From assembly GCF_014207705.1 (NCBI RefSeq), contig NZ_JACHIU010000001.1, positions 6,316,501 through 6,380,500 on the forward strand: a DNA stretch of 64,000 bases, written 5' to 3'. Positions 48,204 through 56,620 of the stretch are shown here, in pieces. Each line of letters opens with the position of its first letter. Positions within the stretch are counted from its first letter, which is position 1. The position numbers were made by a program, and so were the translations under genes. The stretch is from Sphaerisporangium rubeum. GTDB taxonomy: Bacteria; Actinomycetota; Actinomycetes; Streptosporangiales; Streptosporangiaceae. The notes beneath the pieces were generated by a model. That model searched no databases, was not told the origin of the DNA, and was given only the letters and a program-made list of their open reading frames with translations.

Positions 48204-49778
48204 TCAGGCGGGGTGGCCGGCGCGCAGGAGGCCGTAGGTGACGGCCTGTTCCAGGGCCTGCCAGGAGGCTTCGATGATGTTCTCGTCGACGCCTACGGTG
48301 GCCCATTCGCCGGTGGAGTCGCTTGAGGTGATGAGGACGCGGGTGATGGCGTCGGTGCCGTGGGTGCCTTCGAGGATGCGGACCTTGAAGTCGATGAGCT
48401 CGACGGCGGCGAGCTCGGGGTAGAGGCGTTCCAGCGCGAGGCGGACGGCGCGGTCGAGCGCGTTGACGGGGCCGTTGCCTTCGCCGGTGGCGACGATGCG
48501 CTCGCCCTTGGTGAGGAGCTTGACCGTGGCCTCGCTGACGACGTCGCCGCCGGGACGGCGTTCCACGATGACGCGCCAGGACTCGACGGTGAAGTGGCGG
48601 CGGCGGTCGCCGTTGACGGTGTCGCGCAGGAGGAGCTCGAAGGACGCGTCGGCGGCCTCGAAGGTGTGGCCGGCGGACTCCAGTTCCTTGACGCGGGCCA
48701 CCAGGTCGCGGGACTGGTCGGCGGTGAGGGTGTAGCCGAGTTCCTTGCCCTTCAGCTCGACCGAGGCGCGGCCGGCCATGTCGGAGACCAGCATGCGCAT
48801 GTCGTTGCCGACCTGTGCGGGGTCGATGTGCTGGTACAGGTTGGGGTCGACCTTGATGGCGCTGGCGTGCAGGCCGGCCTTGTGCGCGAAGGCGGAGACG
48901 CCGACGTACGGCTGGTGCGAGTTGGGGGTGACGTTGGTGACCTCGCTGATGGCGTGCGCGATGCTCGTCATCTCGGCGAGCGCCTGCGGCGGCACCAGGT
49001 CGAAGCCCCGCTTGAGCTGGAGGTTGGCGACCACGGTGAACAGGTTGGCGTTGCCTGAGCGTTCGCCGTAGCCGTTGGCGCAGCCCTGGACGTGGGTGGC
49101 GCCGGCCCGCACGGCGGCCAGGGAGTTGGCGACGGCGCAGCCGGTGTCGTCGTGGCAGTGGATGCCGACGCGCGCTCCGGTGCCGACGGCCTCGTGGACG
49201 ACGTCGGCGAGTTCCTCGGGGAGCATGCCGCCGTTGGTGTCGCACAGCGCGACGACGTCGGCCCCGGCCTCGGCGGCGACCCGCAGCACTTCGAGCGCGT
49301 ACGCGGGGTTGGACTTGTAGCCGTCGAAGAAGTGCTCGGCGTCCAGGAAGACCCGCTGCCCCTCCGTACGAAGGTGGGAGACCGTGTCGCGGATCATCGC
49401 GAGGTTCTCCTCCAGGGTCGTACGGAGGGCCAGCTCCACGTGCCTGTCGTGACTCTTGGCGACAAGGGTCACGATCGGGGCACCCGATTCGCGCAGTGCG
49501 GCGACCAGGGGGTCGTCGGCCGCTCGCACACCGGCCCGGCGGGTCGCGCCGAACGCGGCGAGCTGCGCGTGCTTCAGGTCGAGCTCGGTCCGAGCCCGCC
49601 GGAAGAACTCGGTGTCCTTGGGGTTGGCGCCGGGCCAGCCGCCCTCGATGAAGCCGACGCCGAGCCGGTCGAGCTGGCGCGCCACGACGAGCTTGTCCGC
49701 GACGGTGAGGGACAGGCCCTCCTGTTGAGCGCCGTCACGCAGCGTCGTGTCGTACACATGGAACCGGTCGTCGGCCAT
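48204..49778 (-). CDS. cimA: (R)-citramalate synthase / 2-isopropylmalate-synthase-like
   Basis: A 524-residue enzyme of the LeuA/CimA family. The N-terminal HMGL-like TIM barrel has TTLRDGAQQEGLSLT and the metal-binding HCHDDTGCAVANS with GCANGYGERSGNANL. The C-terminal LeuA dimer/regulatory domain (about 390-520) follows. CimA condenses pyruvate and acetyl-CoA to citramalate on a threonine-independent route to 2-ketobutyrate and isoleucine. ATG 49776-49778 has AAGGAG upstream. A leader peptide and terminator precede it, indicating attenuation. Confidence 0.9.
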   Translation of the reverse strand: MADDRFHVYDTTLRDGAQQEGLSLTVADKLVVARQLDRLGVGFIEGGWPGANPKDTEFFRRARTELDLKHAQLAAFGATRRAGVRAADDPLVAALRESGAPIVTLVAKSHDRHVELALRTTLEENLAMIRDTVSHLRTEGQRVFLDAEHFFDGYKSNPAYALEVLRVAAEAGADVVALCDTNGGMLPEELADVVHEAVGTGARVGIHCHDDTGCAVANSLAAVRAGATHVQGCANGYGERSGNANLFTVVANLQLKRGFDLVPPQALAEMTSIAHAISEVTNVTPNSHQPYVGVSAFAHKAGLHASAIKVDPNLYQHIDPAQVGNDMRMLVSDMAGRASVELKGKELGYTLTADQSRDLVARVKELESAGHTFEAADASFELLLRDTVNGDRRRHFTVESWRVIVERRPGGDVVSEATVKLLTKGERIVATGEGNGPVNALDRAVRLALERLYPELAAVELIDFKVRILEGTHGTDAITRVLITSSDSTGEWATVGVDENIIEASWQALEQAVTYGLLRAGHPA

Positions 49779-49844
49779 GGTTCGTCTCCTTCGGGGTGCT
49801 TATCGGTGAGCGCCGCGCGCCGGCCTGGAACCAGTGGCCCAAAC

Positions 49845-49874
49845 AAAAAGACCCCTCACGGACGTGAGAGGTCT
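49845..49874 (-). terminator. Attenuator terminator upstream of cimA
   Basis: On the minus strand AGACC-t-CTCAC style arms (AGACCTCTCAC / GTGAGGGGTCT, one mismatch) form an 11-bp stem with a short loop, followed by TTTTTGTTT. It sits between the leader peptide and the gene. Confidence 0.8.
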
Positions 49875-49896
49875 GCGCGCCGGCACTGTCCCTGGG

Positions 49897-49938
49897 TCAG
49901 CCGGCGCGCCTGCCGATAATGAGCAGACTGTTGAGCAT
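49897..49938 (-). CDS. cimA leader peptide (MLNSLLIIGRRAG)
   Basis: A 13-codon ORF containing Leu-Leu-Ile-Ile, placed just ahead of a terminator. Its last codons (GCGCGCCGGC on the coding strand) pair perfectly over 10 nt with a segment right before the terminator (plus-strand arms 49900-49909 and 49875-49884), offering the alternative fold needed for ribosome-mediated attenuation by BCAA-tRNA levels. Confidence 0.75.
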   Translation of the reverse strand: MLNSLLIIGRRAG

Positions 49939-49983
49939 GATGTCGCTCAGTCTGCCACACGCCGCCATCAGGTGAGGCCGTGT

Positions 49984-49998
49984 TCTCACCATCTGAGA
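49984..49998. promoter_or_regulatory. Candidate NdgR operator upstream of cimA
   Basis: TCTCA-CCATC-TGAGA is a perfect 5-bp-arm dyad with 5-nt spacer. It differs at one position of 15 from the leuB-side site at 53652. It lies about 46 bp upstream of the leader peptide start. Confidence 0.6.
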
Positions 49999-50100
49999 CG
50001 AATTCCGGTGAGGAGGGGGAATCATTACCTGTCTGACCTGCGCGGACGGTCTCGATCCGATCGGGGGCCATGGGCCCGTCACCGGTGCCGGTGGACAAGA

Positions 50101-50760
50101 ATGGCAGGCATGAAGGCTTTCTCGTTCATCACTCCCGCCGTGGCCGAGTACGTGGCGAACCACACGACCCCGCCGGACGACGTGCTCAAGGAGCTCGTCG
50201 AGGAGACCGTCGCGGCCACGGACAAGCGCGCCGTGATGCAGATATCGCCTGAACAGGGCACCTTCCTCACGATGCTCACCCGCATCAGCGGCGCCATGAA
50301 CGCGGTCGAGGTCGGCACCTTCACCGGATACTCCTCGATCTGCATCGCCAGAGGGCTGCCTGAGGGAGGCCGGCTGACCTGTTTCGACGTCAGCGAGGAG
50401 TGGACGGCGATCGCGCGCAGGTACTGGGAGAAGGCGGGGGTGGCCGACCGCGTCGAACTGCGGCTCGGCAACGCCGTCGACGGCCTGGCCGAGTTCCCGA
50501 TCCGTCCCGAGATCGACCTGGCGTTCATCGACGCCGACAAACCGGGCTACCCGGCGTACTACGAGGCGATCATGACCCGCCTGAAGAGAGGCGGCATCGT
50601 GCTGGCCGACAACACCCTGCGCCACGGCAGCGTCGCCGACTACACCGACGGCGAGGCCGCCGTCATGCGCGACTTCAACACGCACGTGCTGAACGACCCG
50701 CGCGTGACCAGCACCATTCTCCCCGTCGCCGACGGACTCACGCTGGCCATCAGGAACTGA
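50101..50760 (+). CDS. SAM-dependent O-methyltransferase (CCoAMT-like)
   Basis: A 219-residue class I methyltransferase of the caffeoyl-CoA/catechol O-methyltransferase type. SAM motif I is AVEVGTFTGYSSICIA, and the metal/catalytic region is LAFIDADKPGYPAYYE followed by VLADNTLRHGSV. Cytosolic; acceptor unknown. I use ATG 50101 (MAGMKAFSF) although ATG 50110 is possible. Divergent from cimA and convergent with ilvE. Confidence 0.88.
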   Translation: MAGMKAFSFITPAVAEYVANHTTPPDDVLKELVEETVAATDKRAVMQISPEQGTFLTMLTRISGAMNAVEVGTFTGYSSICIARGLPEGGRLTCFDVSEEWTAIARRYWEKAGVADRVELRLGNAVDGLAEFPIRPEIDLAFIDADKPGYPAYYEAIMTRLKRGGIVLADNTLRHGSVADYTDGEAAVMRDFNTHVLNDPRVTSTILPVADGLTLAIRN

Positions 50761-50764
50761 GCCA

Positions 50765-50803
50765 CGGCGGCCCGTCCCGGGTCAGAGCCGGGACGGGCCG
50801 CCG
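50765..50803. terminator. Bidirectional terminator between O-methyltransferase and ilvE
   Basis: A perfect 16-bp stem (CGGCGGCCCGTCCCGG / CCGGGACGGGCCGCCG) with a 7-nt loop lies between the convergent genes. Confidence 0.9.
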
Positions 50804-50808
50804 GCACG

Positions 50809-51906
50809 TCAGCAGATCTTGTGGACCCAGTCGTGCGGGTCGGGAGCGGTGCCGTACTGGACGGCCATGAGGGACTCGCGCAGGCGCATGGTCAGCGGGC
50901 CCGGTGTGCCGTCGCCGACGGTCCAGCCGCCGTCGGTGCCCTTGACGCTGCCGACCGGGGTGATCACCGCGGCGGTGCCGCAGGCGAAGACCTCGGTCAG
51001 CTCGCCGGACTCGCAGCCGGCCCGCCACTCCTCGATCGAGAGCTTGCCTTCCTCGGCCTTGAGCCCGAGGTCGGCCGCGAGGGTCAGCACCGAGTCACGG
51101 GTGATGCCGGGAAGCAGAGTGCCGGTGAGCGCGGGGGTGAGGAGACGGTCGCCGTACACGAAGAAGAGGTTCATGCCTCCCATCTCCTCCACGTAGCGGT
51201 GCTCGAAGGCGTCGAGCCACACCACCTGGTCGCAGCCGTTCTCCACCGCCTGGCGCTGCGCGACGAACGCCGCGGCGTAGTTGCCGCCGCACTTGGCGAA
51301 CCCGGTGCCGCCGGGGGCCGCGCGGGTGTAGTCGCGCGACAGCCAGACCGAGACGGGCTTCACGCCGCCGGTGAAGTAGGCTCCGGCGGGTGAGGCGATG
51401 ACCATGAACCGGTAGGTCCTGGAGGGGTAGTTCACGCCGAGGGCCGGCTGCGTTGCGATCATGAAGGGTCGCAGGTACAGGCTGTGGCCCTCGGTGGTCG
51501 GCACCCACTCGCGGTCTTTTTGCACGAGCAGTTCGAGCGACTCGACGAACACGTCCTCGGGGAGCTCCGGCATCGCCATGCGGGCCGCCGACTGGTTGAA
51601 GCGCGCCGCGTTCGAGTAGGGCCGGAACGTCACGATCGAGCCGCCGGCCTGCCGGTAGGCCTTCAGGCCCTCGAACAGCTCCTGCGCGTAGTGGAACACC
51701 GACGTGGCGGGGTCCAGGGTCAGCGGGCCGTACGGCGTGAGGCGCGCGTCGTGCCAGCCGCGGCCCTCGGTGAAGTCGATGCTGATCATGTGATCGGTGA
51801 AATGGGTGCCGAACCCCGGGTCGGCGAGTACGCGCTCGCGCTCGGCCGGAGTGCGCGCGGACTCGGATTGCTGCACGTCGAAGCTGAGCTGCGGAGCGGT
51901 GGTCAT
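50809..51906 (-). CDS. ilvE: Branched-chain amino acid aminotransferase
   Basis: A 365-residue fold-type IV PLP enzyme performing the last transamination for Leu, Ile and Val. The PLP lysine sits in GFAKCGGNYAAAF, with EMGGMNLFFV and ELTEVFACGTAAVITPV typical of bacterial BCATs. ATG 51904-51906 (MTTAPQLSFDV) follows AAGGA by 9 nt. A minus-strand hairpin terminator separates it from upstream leuB, so it likely has its own promoter. Confidence 0.95.
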   Translation of the reverse strand: MTTAPQLSFDVQQSESARTPAERERVLADPGFGTHFTDHMISIDFTEGRGWHDARLTPYGPLTLDPATSVFHYAQELFEGLKAYRQAGGSIVTFRPYSNAARFNQSAARMAMPELPEDVFVESLELLVQKDREWVPTTEGHSLYLRPFMIATQPALGVNYPSRTYRFMVIASPAGAYFTGGVKPVSVWLSRDYTRAAPGGTGFAKCGGNYAAAFVAQRQAVENGCDQVVWLDAFEHRYVEEMGGMNLFFVYGDRLLTPALTGTLLPGITRDSVLTLAADLGLKAEEGKLSIEEWRAGCESGELTEVFACGTAAVITPVGSVKGTDGGWTVGDGTPGPLTMRLRESLMAVQYGTAPDPHDWVHKIC

Positions 51907-52034
51907 GTCGAAGATCCTTATCTTCTTGCGGAGGTCGCGCCTTGTGTCCATTGTGCGACGGACCTGGTAACGGGAAACTACTGCAACATCTGGGCAAACG
52001 GGAGTGTGGCCCACTGAGTGCACCGCCGGACGCG

Positions 52035-52075
52035 AAAACGCGCACGGCGGACCCTCTGGCGGGCCACCGTGCGCG
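52035..52075 (-). terminator. Terminator after leuB
   Basis: On the minus strand CGCGCACGG and CCGTGCGCG pair over 9 bp and extend inward with mismatches, followed by TTTT. It lies 25 bp after the leuB stop. Confidence 0.85.
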
Positions 52076-52099
52076 TGGGTTGCGGCGTCGGGTCGGCCC

Positions 52100-53158
52100 C
52101 TAGCCGGATACTCGTGCGGCGAGGTCGTCGCCGATCTCACGCGTGGTGCGGACGATGCCGGCGACCTGCCGGCCCGCGAGGTCGTCGGCCACGGCCTTCT
52201 CGACGCGAGCGGCCTCGCCGGTCAGGCCGAGGTGGTCGAGCAGCATGGCGACGGACAGGACGGTGGCCGTGGGGTCGGCCTTGCCCTGGCCCGCGATGTC
52301 GGGTGCGCTGCCGTGCACGGGTTCGAACATGCTCGGGGCCCACGAGGAGGTGCCGGCCTGCGCGGGGTTGATGTTGCCGCTGGCGGCCAGGCCGATGCCG
52401 CCGGCGATGGCGGCGCCGATGTCGGTGAGGATGTCGCCGAACAGGTTGTCGGTGACGACGACGTCGAACCGCTCGGGCTGGGTGACGAAGAACATCGAGG
52501 CGGCGTCGACGTGGCAGTAGTCGGTGGCGACCTCGGGGTACTCGGTGGAGACCCGCTCGACGACGCGGGACCACAGGTCGCCGGCGTAGGTGAGCACGTT
52601 GGTCTTGTGCACGAGGGTCAGCTTGCGGCGCGGCCGGGTGACGGCCTTCTCGAAGGCGTAGCGGACGACCCGCTCGACTCCGAACGCGGTGTTGAAGCTC
52701 TCCTGCGTGGCGATCTCCTGCGCGGTGCCGCGGCGCATCACGCCACCGGCCCCCGTGTACGGCCCTTCGGTGCCCTCGCGGACGACGATCATGTCGATCT
52801 CCGGGGAGCCCGCGAGCGGGGTGTCCACCCCGGCGTAGAGCTTGACGGGCCGGAGGTTCACGTAATGGTCGAGCTCGAAGCGCAGCTTGAGCAGCAGCTG
52901 ACGCTCCAGCACGCCTGGCGGCACGCTCGGGTCGCCGACCGCGCCGAGGAGGATGGCGTCGTAGCCACGCAGCTCGGCGAGGGTCTCCTCGGGAAGGGTC
53001 TCACCGGTCGCGTGGTAGCGCCTGGCGCCGAGGTCGTACGTCGTGGTCTCGGCCTTGAGGCCGAGCGCGTCGAGCACCTTGAGGCCCTCGTCGACCACTT
53101 CCTTGCCGATGCCGTCTCCCGGAATGACCGCGAGGCGGATGTCGTGGGAATCCCGCAT
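52100..53158 (-). CDS. leuB: 3-isopropylmalate dehydrogenase
   Basis: A 352-residue NAD-dependent decarboxylating dehydrogenase of leucine synthesis. Motifs are [39 protein letters not shown] and the NAD-binding [19 protein letters not shown]. Its upstream region holds a small His-rich ORF and, further out, a TCTCR-N5-YGAGA dyad. Confidence 0.96.
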   Translation of the reverse strand: MRDSHDIRLAVIPGDGIGKEVVDEGLKVLDALGLKAETTTYDLGARRYHATGETLPEETLAELRGYDAILLGAVGDPSVPPGVLERQLLLKLRFELDHYVNLRPVKLYAGVDTPLAGSPEIDMIVVREGTEGPYTGAGGVMRRGTAQEIATQESFNTAFGVERVVRYAFEKAVTRPRRKLTLVHKTNVLTYAGDLWSRVVERVSTEYPEVATDYCHVDAASMFFVTQPERFDVVVTDNLFGDILTDIGAAIAGGIGLAASGNINPAQAGTSSWAPSMFEPVHGSAPDIAGQGKADPTATVLSVAMLLDHLGLTGEAARVEKAVADDLAGRQVAGIVRTTREIGDDLAARVSG

Positions 53159-53218
53159 GCTGGTACCTTACAGGGCCGTCTCGTTGGCCGAACAACACAT
53201 CTCAGTGAACGAGACGCG

Positions 53219-53341
53219 TCAGCGGATGGGCTCGCCGCCGTTGTCGCGACGGTCCAGGGCCGTCTGCACGGGGTCCGGCGTCTCTTCGTCGGTGTGGTGG
53301 TGGTGCTCTTCGGCACGGTCCCACGGATACATGTCGTACAT
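53219..53341 (-). CDS. Small His/Asp/Glu-rich protein (40 aa)
   Basis: Forty codons from ATG 53339-53341, beginning MYDMYPWDRAEEHHHHTDEE and ending GGEPIR. Composition (one Trp, four consecutive His, many acids) is unlike random GC-rich frames, so it is probably a real small protein co-transcribed with leuB 60 bp downstream. The ribosome site is weak. Function unknown. Confidence 0.55.
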   Translation of the reverse strand: MYDMYPWDRAEEHHHHTDEETPDPVQTALDRRDNGGEPIR

Positions 53342-53649
53342 CACGGCGCTCTTTCGTCGTCTCTGTTTCGCGGTCGCGTCCGACGGCACGGCGAAGCCCG
53401 TCGGCACATGGCGCGGACAAATTGGATGAACAGCTTTGGGTCGGCGAAACCCGGCGGGATCCGGTCCGTAATCCGGGTCGCGGACGAAAGAACCGGTAAC
53501 CGGCCGGCGGGCACACCACGCACCGCGACGGGTCGCCGGCCTGTGGTGCGTCAGGCCCCGCCGCGGCAGGTCACGAGTACACGTACCTGGCACGTCATCA
53601 CCATTCACGGTACCCGGCGGTTCCCGCGCTGTCTCCTAGGACGACCTAT

Positions 53650-53668
53650 TATCTCACCATGTGAGATA
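53650..53668. promoter_or_regulatory. Candidate NdgR operator upstream of leuB
   Basis: TATCTCACCATGTGAGATA is a perfect 8-bp-arm palindrome with a 3-nt centre. Its core TCTCA-CCATG-TGAGA (53652-53666) matches the sites at 49984 and, more loosely, 1052 and 1122. Confidence 0.6.
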
Positions 53669-53689
53669 CTTGACCGTCATACTGAGATG

Positions 53690-53726
53690 AAAAAGGCCCG
53701 TCAACCTGGGAGGATGACGGGCCTTT
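53690..53726 (-). terminator. Rho-independent terminator of serA
   Basis: AAAGGCCCGTCA/TGACGGGCCTTT pair perfectly over 12 bp; on the minus strand the stem is followed by a T run. About 60 bp after serA. Confidence 0.92.
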
Positions 53727-53784
53727 CGGAAACAGACGCGATCAACCTGTTTCCGACCGTTTCACAGCAGCCATAAGAACGGCG

Positions 53785-55374
53785 TCAGTCGCCGAGATCG
53801 ACCGTGCGGCCGCCGTCGGCGCCGATCTCCTGCGCGATCTGGTCGGCGACCTCCGACGGGATGGCCGAGTCGACGGTCAGCGCGATGAGGGCCTTGCCCC
53901 CCTTGGCGTCCCTGGCCACCTGCATCGAGGCGATGTTCACCTGGCGCTCGCCAAGGATGCGGCCCACGATGCCGACGATGCCGGGCCGGTCGGTGTAGTC
54001 GAAGAACGCGAGGTGGTCGGTCGGCTCGATCTCCATCTGGAAGCCGTTGACCTCGACGATCTTGGTGATCTGACGCGGCCCCGACAGGGTGCCGGACACC
54101 GAGACCGTGCGGCCGTCGGCGAGCACACCCCGTACGGTGACGACGTTGCGCCAGTCGGGGCTCTCGTCGCTGGTGACCAGCTCGACGGTCACGCCGCGGT
54201 CCTTGGCGAGCAGCGGCGCGTTGACGTACGTCACCGAGTCCTCGACGACGTCGGTGAACACACCCTTGAGCGCGGCCAACTCGATCACCCGCACGTCCTG
54301 CGAGGCGATCTCGCCGCGCACCTCGACGTCCAGCCGGGTGGCGACCTCGCCGGCCAGCGCGGTGAACACCCGGCCGAGCTTCTCGGCCAGCGGCAGGCCC
54401 GGCTTGACGTCCTCGGCCACCGCGCCACCCTGGACGTTGACGGCGTCCGGCACGAACTCGCCGGCCAGGGCCAGCTTGACGCTGCGCGCGACCTGCGTGC
54501 CGGCCTTCTCCTGGGCCTCGTGGGTGGAGGCGCCGAGGTGCGGGGTGACGACCACGCTGTCCAGCTCGAACAGCGGGCTGTCGGTGCAGGGCTCCTTGGC
54601 GAACACGTCGATGCCGGCGCCGGCGACGCGGCCCTCCTTGATCGCGGCGTACAGCGCGCTCTCGTCCACGATGCCGCCGCGCGCGACGTTGACGATGCGC
54701 ACCGACGGCTTGACCAGGTGGAGCTCGCGGTCGCCGATCAGGCCGAGCGTCTCCTTGGACTTCGGCAGGTGGACGGTGATGAAGTCGGCCTGGCGCAGCA
54801 CGTCCTCCAGGGAGGCGAGGCGCACCCCCATCTGCGCGGCGCGGGCCGGCTGCAGGTAGGGGTCGTAGGCGATGAGTTCCACACCGAACGGCGCGAGCCG
54901 CTGCGCGACGAGCTGGCCGATGCGGCCGAGACCGAGGATGCCGACGACCTTGGCGTCCAGCTCCACACCGGTGTACTTGGACCGCTTCCACTCACCGTTC
55001 TTCAGCGCGGCGTGGCCCTGGGCCACGTTGCGCGCGCTGGCGAGGATCAGCGCCACGGTGTGCTCGGCGGCGCTGGTGATGTTGGACGTCGGCGCGTTGA
55101 CGACCATCACACCGGCCTTGGTGGCCGCCTCGACGTCCACGTTGTCCAGGCCGACCCCGGCTCTGGCGACGACGCGCAGGCTCGGCGCGTGGGACAGCGC
55201 CTCGGAGTCCACCTGGGTGGCGCTGCGCACGATGAGCGCGTCCACCCCGGCGAGAGCGGGCAGGAACTTGGACCGGTCGGCGCCGTCGGTGTGACGGACC
55301 TCGAAGTCCGTCCCGAGCAGGGCGAGCCCTGCCTCGGACAGCTCTTCTGCGACCAGGACGACGGGCTTGTTCAC
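53785..55374 (-). CDS. serA: D-3-phosphoglycerate dehydrogenase
   Basis: A 529-residue long-form PGDH, first step of serine synthesis. It has the NAD-binding GILGLGRIGQLVAQRL, the RGGIVDE arginine region and catalytic His in PHLGAST. An intervening ASB-like domain precedes a C-terminal ACT domain (FFDYTDRPGIVGIVGRIL). GTG 55372-55374 (VNKPVVLVAEE) has AAGGA 7 nt upstream, so the longer in-frame start is not used. Confidence 0.96.
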   Translation of the reverse strand: MNKPVVLVAEELSEAGLALLGTDFEVRHTDGADRSKFLPALAGVDALIVRSATQVDSEALSHAPSLRVVARAGVGLDNVDVEAATKAGVMVVNAPTSNITSAAEHTVALILASARNVAQGHAALKNGEWKRSKYTGVELDAKVVGILGLGRIGQLVAQRLAPFGVELIAYDPYLQPARAAQMGVRLASLEDVLRQADFITVHLPKSKETLGLIGDRELHLVKPSVRIVNVARGGIVDESALYAAIKEGRVAGAGIDVFAKEPCTDSPLFELDSVVVTPHLGASTHEAQEKAGTQVARSVKLALAGEFVPDAVNVQGGAVAEDVKPGLPLAEKLGRVFTALAGEVATRLDVEVRGEIASQDVRVIELAALKGVFTDVVEDSVTYVNAPLLAKDRGVTVELVTSDESPDWRNVVTVRGVLADGRTVSVSGTLSGPRQITKIVEVNGFQMEIEPTDHLAFFDYTDRPGIVGIVGRILGERQVNIASMQVARDAKGGKALIALTVDSAIPSEVADQIAQEIGADGGRTVDLGD

Positions 55375-55585
55375 TGGTGGGTCCTTCAGGAAGTGCGGAT
55401 GCACGGACAAGGCCAGAGTCTATCCCCGCTTGTGAAACAACTCACGAGCGTCCGGCATACGAGACGAGGACCCGGGGTACCCCCCTAAACTGGATTCCAC
55501 CCGCAAGTCGCCAAGTTGGTATTGATCACAACATTTCTTGACGATTAGGCTGATAAGCTGTGTCCCACTACCTATCGTGTGCAGT

Positions 55586-56467
55586 ATGAGCATCGGGAAC
55601 CCCGCTCTCGGAGAAGTGCTCGCGCAGCACGGCAGCCCGCAGCGACTGCTCGCGGCGCTGGCCGAATGGGGCATCCTGGTGGCCGTGCGGCCGGATCGGT
55701 CCGTCGTCCTCGGCACGACCCAGACCGGTGAGCGAGTCCTGCTCGGCTACACGGGCCAGGACACCTACATGCGGCACCGCGGCAACCACGCCCTGTCGGC
55801 CTGCGACGCCGAGACGATCCTCGACATCCAGCGGGTGACCGGCGTACGCGAGATCGTGATCGACGCGGCAGGCCCCGCCGCCGCGGCCGTCCCGATCGAG
55901 GACCTCCAGCGTCACCTCGCCTCGTCGCGCAACGCCAGGCACACCCCCGCGATGTCCAGCGCCTCCCCCACCGCGTACGCCACCGGCGCCATGGCGTCGG
56001 TCGGCCCGCCGTCCCAGGCCCGCGGCTACGGGGAGACCCTGACCGCACCCGTGCCGAACCGCACCGAGGACGCGGCGCGCGCCTGGATCCCCGCGCCGCG
56101 GCCCCACCTGTCGGGCCCGATGCAGCAGGTCGACCCCGGCTACAAGCGGTGCCACCACCCGATACTCCCCGCGCTGCGGTTCGCCATCGCCGAGCTGCTG
56201 CGGGACTTCCCGCTGGTCCACCACGTGTGGATCTCCGAGGCTCGCACGGTCTCCGGGTCGTCCGGCATCATGCTCCACGTCAAGGTGCACACCCGTGCCG
56301 CCGAGGACATCGTGCGCGACCTGCACCGCATGGTCAGGGCCCGGCTGCCGCAGCTCGCCGCGAGCGAGGCGCCGGTGCTCATGGCGCGGGTCGCCGACGC
56401 CAACACCGAACGCCGCATGATCGAGCTCGGCGCGCACGTGGTCTGCGCCGACGTCCGCGACTTCTAG
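55586..56467 (+). CDS. Uncharacterised actinobacterial protein
   Basis: A 293-residue soluble protein. The N-terminal 110 residues (GILVAVRPDRSVVLGTTQTGE; YMRHRGNHALSACDAETIL) loosely resemble an SseB-type N-terminal domain. A low-complexity Ala/Pro/Ser linker follows (about 115-185), and the C-terminal domain (about 190-293) includes HHVWISEARTVSGSSGIMLH. No catalytic motif recognised. ATG 55586 lacks a clear ribosome site. It is divergent from serA. Confidence 0.75.
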   Translation: MSIGNPALGEVLAQHGSPQRLLAALAEWGILVAVRPDRSVVLGTTQTGERVLLGYTGQDTYMRHRGNHALSACDAETILDIQRVTGVREIVIDAAGPAAAAVPIEDLQRHLASSRNARHTPAMSSASPTAYATGAMASVGPPSQARGYGETLTAPVPNRTEDAARAWIPAPRPHLSGPMQQVDPGYKRCHHPILPALRFAIAELLRDFPLVHHVWISEARTVSGSSGIMLHVKVHTRAAEDIVRDLHRMVRARLPQLAASEAPVLMARVADANTERRMIELGAHVVCADVRDF

Positions 56468-56620
56468 AAGGCACCGGCCGTCCCCGCGCCACGCGGGGAC
56501 GCGCCGTGACCTGCGCGTACGCCTCCGCACCACGCGGGCCGCGCAGTTGTGACGCATCGGTGACCCTCGCACACGGGGAAAGTCTGGTCAGTCGAGCATC
56601 GGCTGGGCTGTAATGACGCA

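Larger units (their letters stand above)
53342..53784 (-). promoter_or_regulatory. Upstream region of the leuB transcript and serA terminator
   Basis: No gene seen. It contains the dyad at 53650-53668 with GATAAT immediately downstream on the minus strand as a possible -10 element, giving a long (about 300 nt) untranslated leader before the small ORF, and the serA terminator at 53690-53726. Confidence 0.45.
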
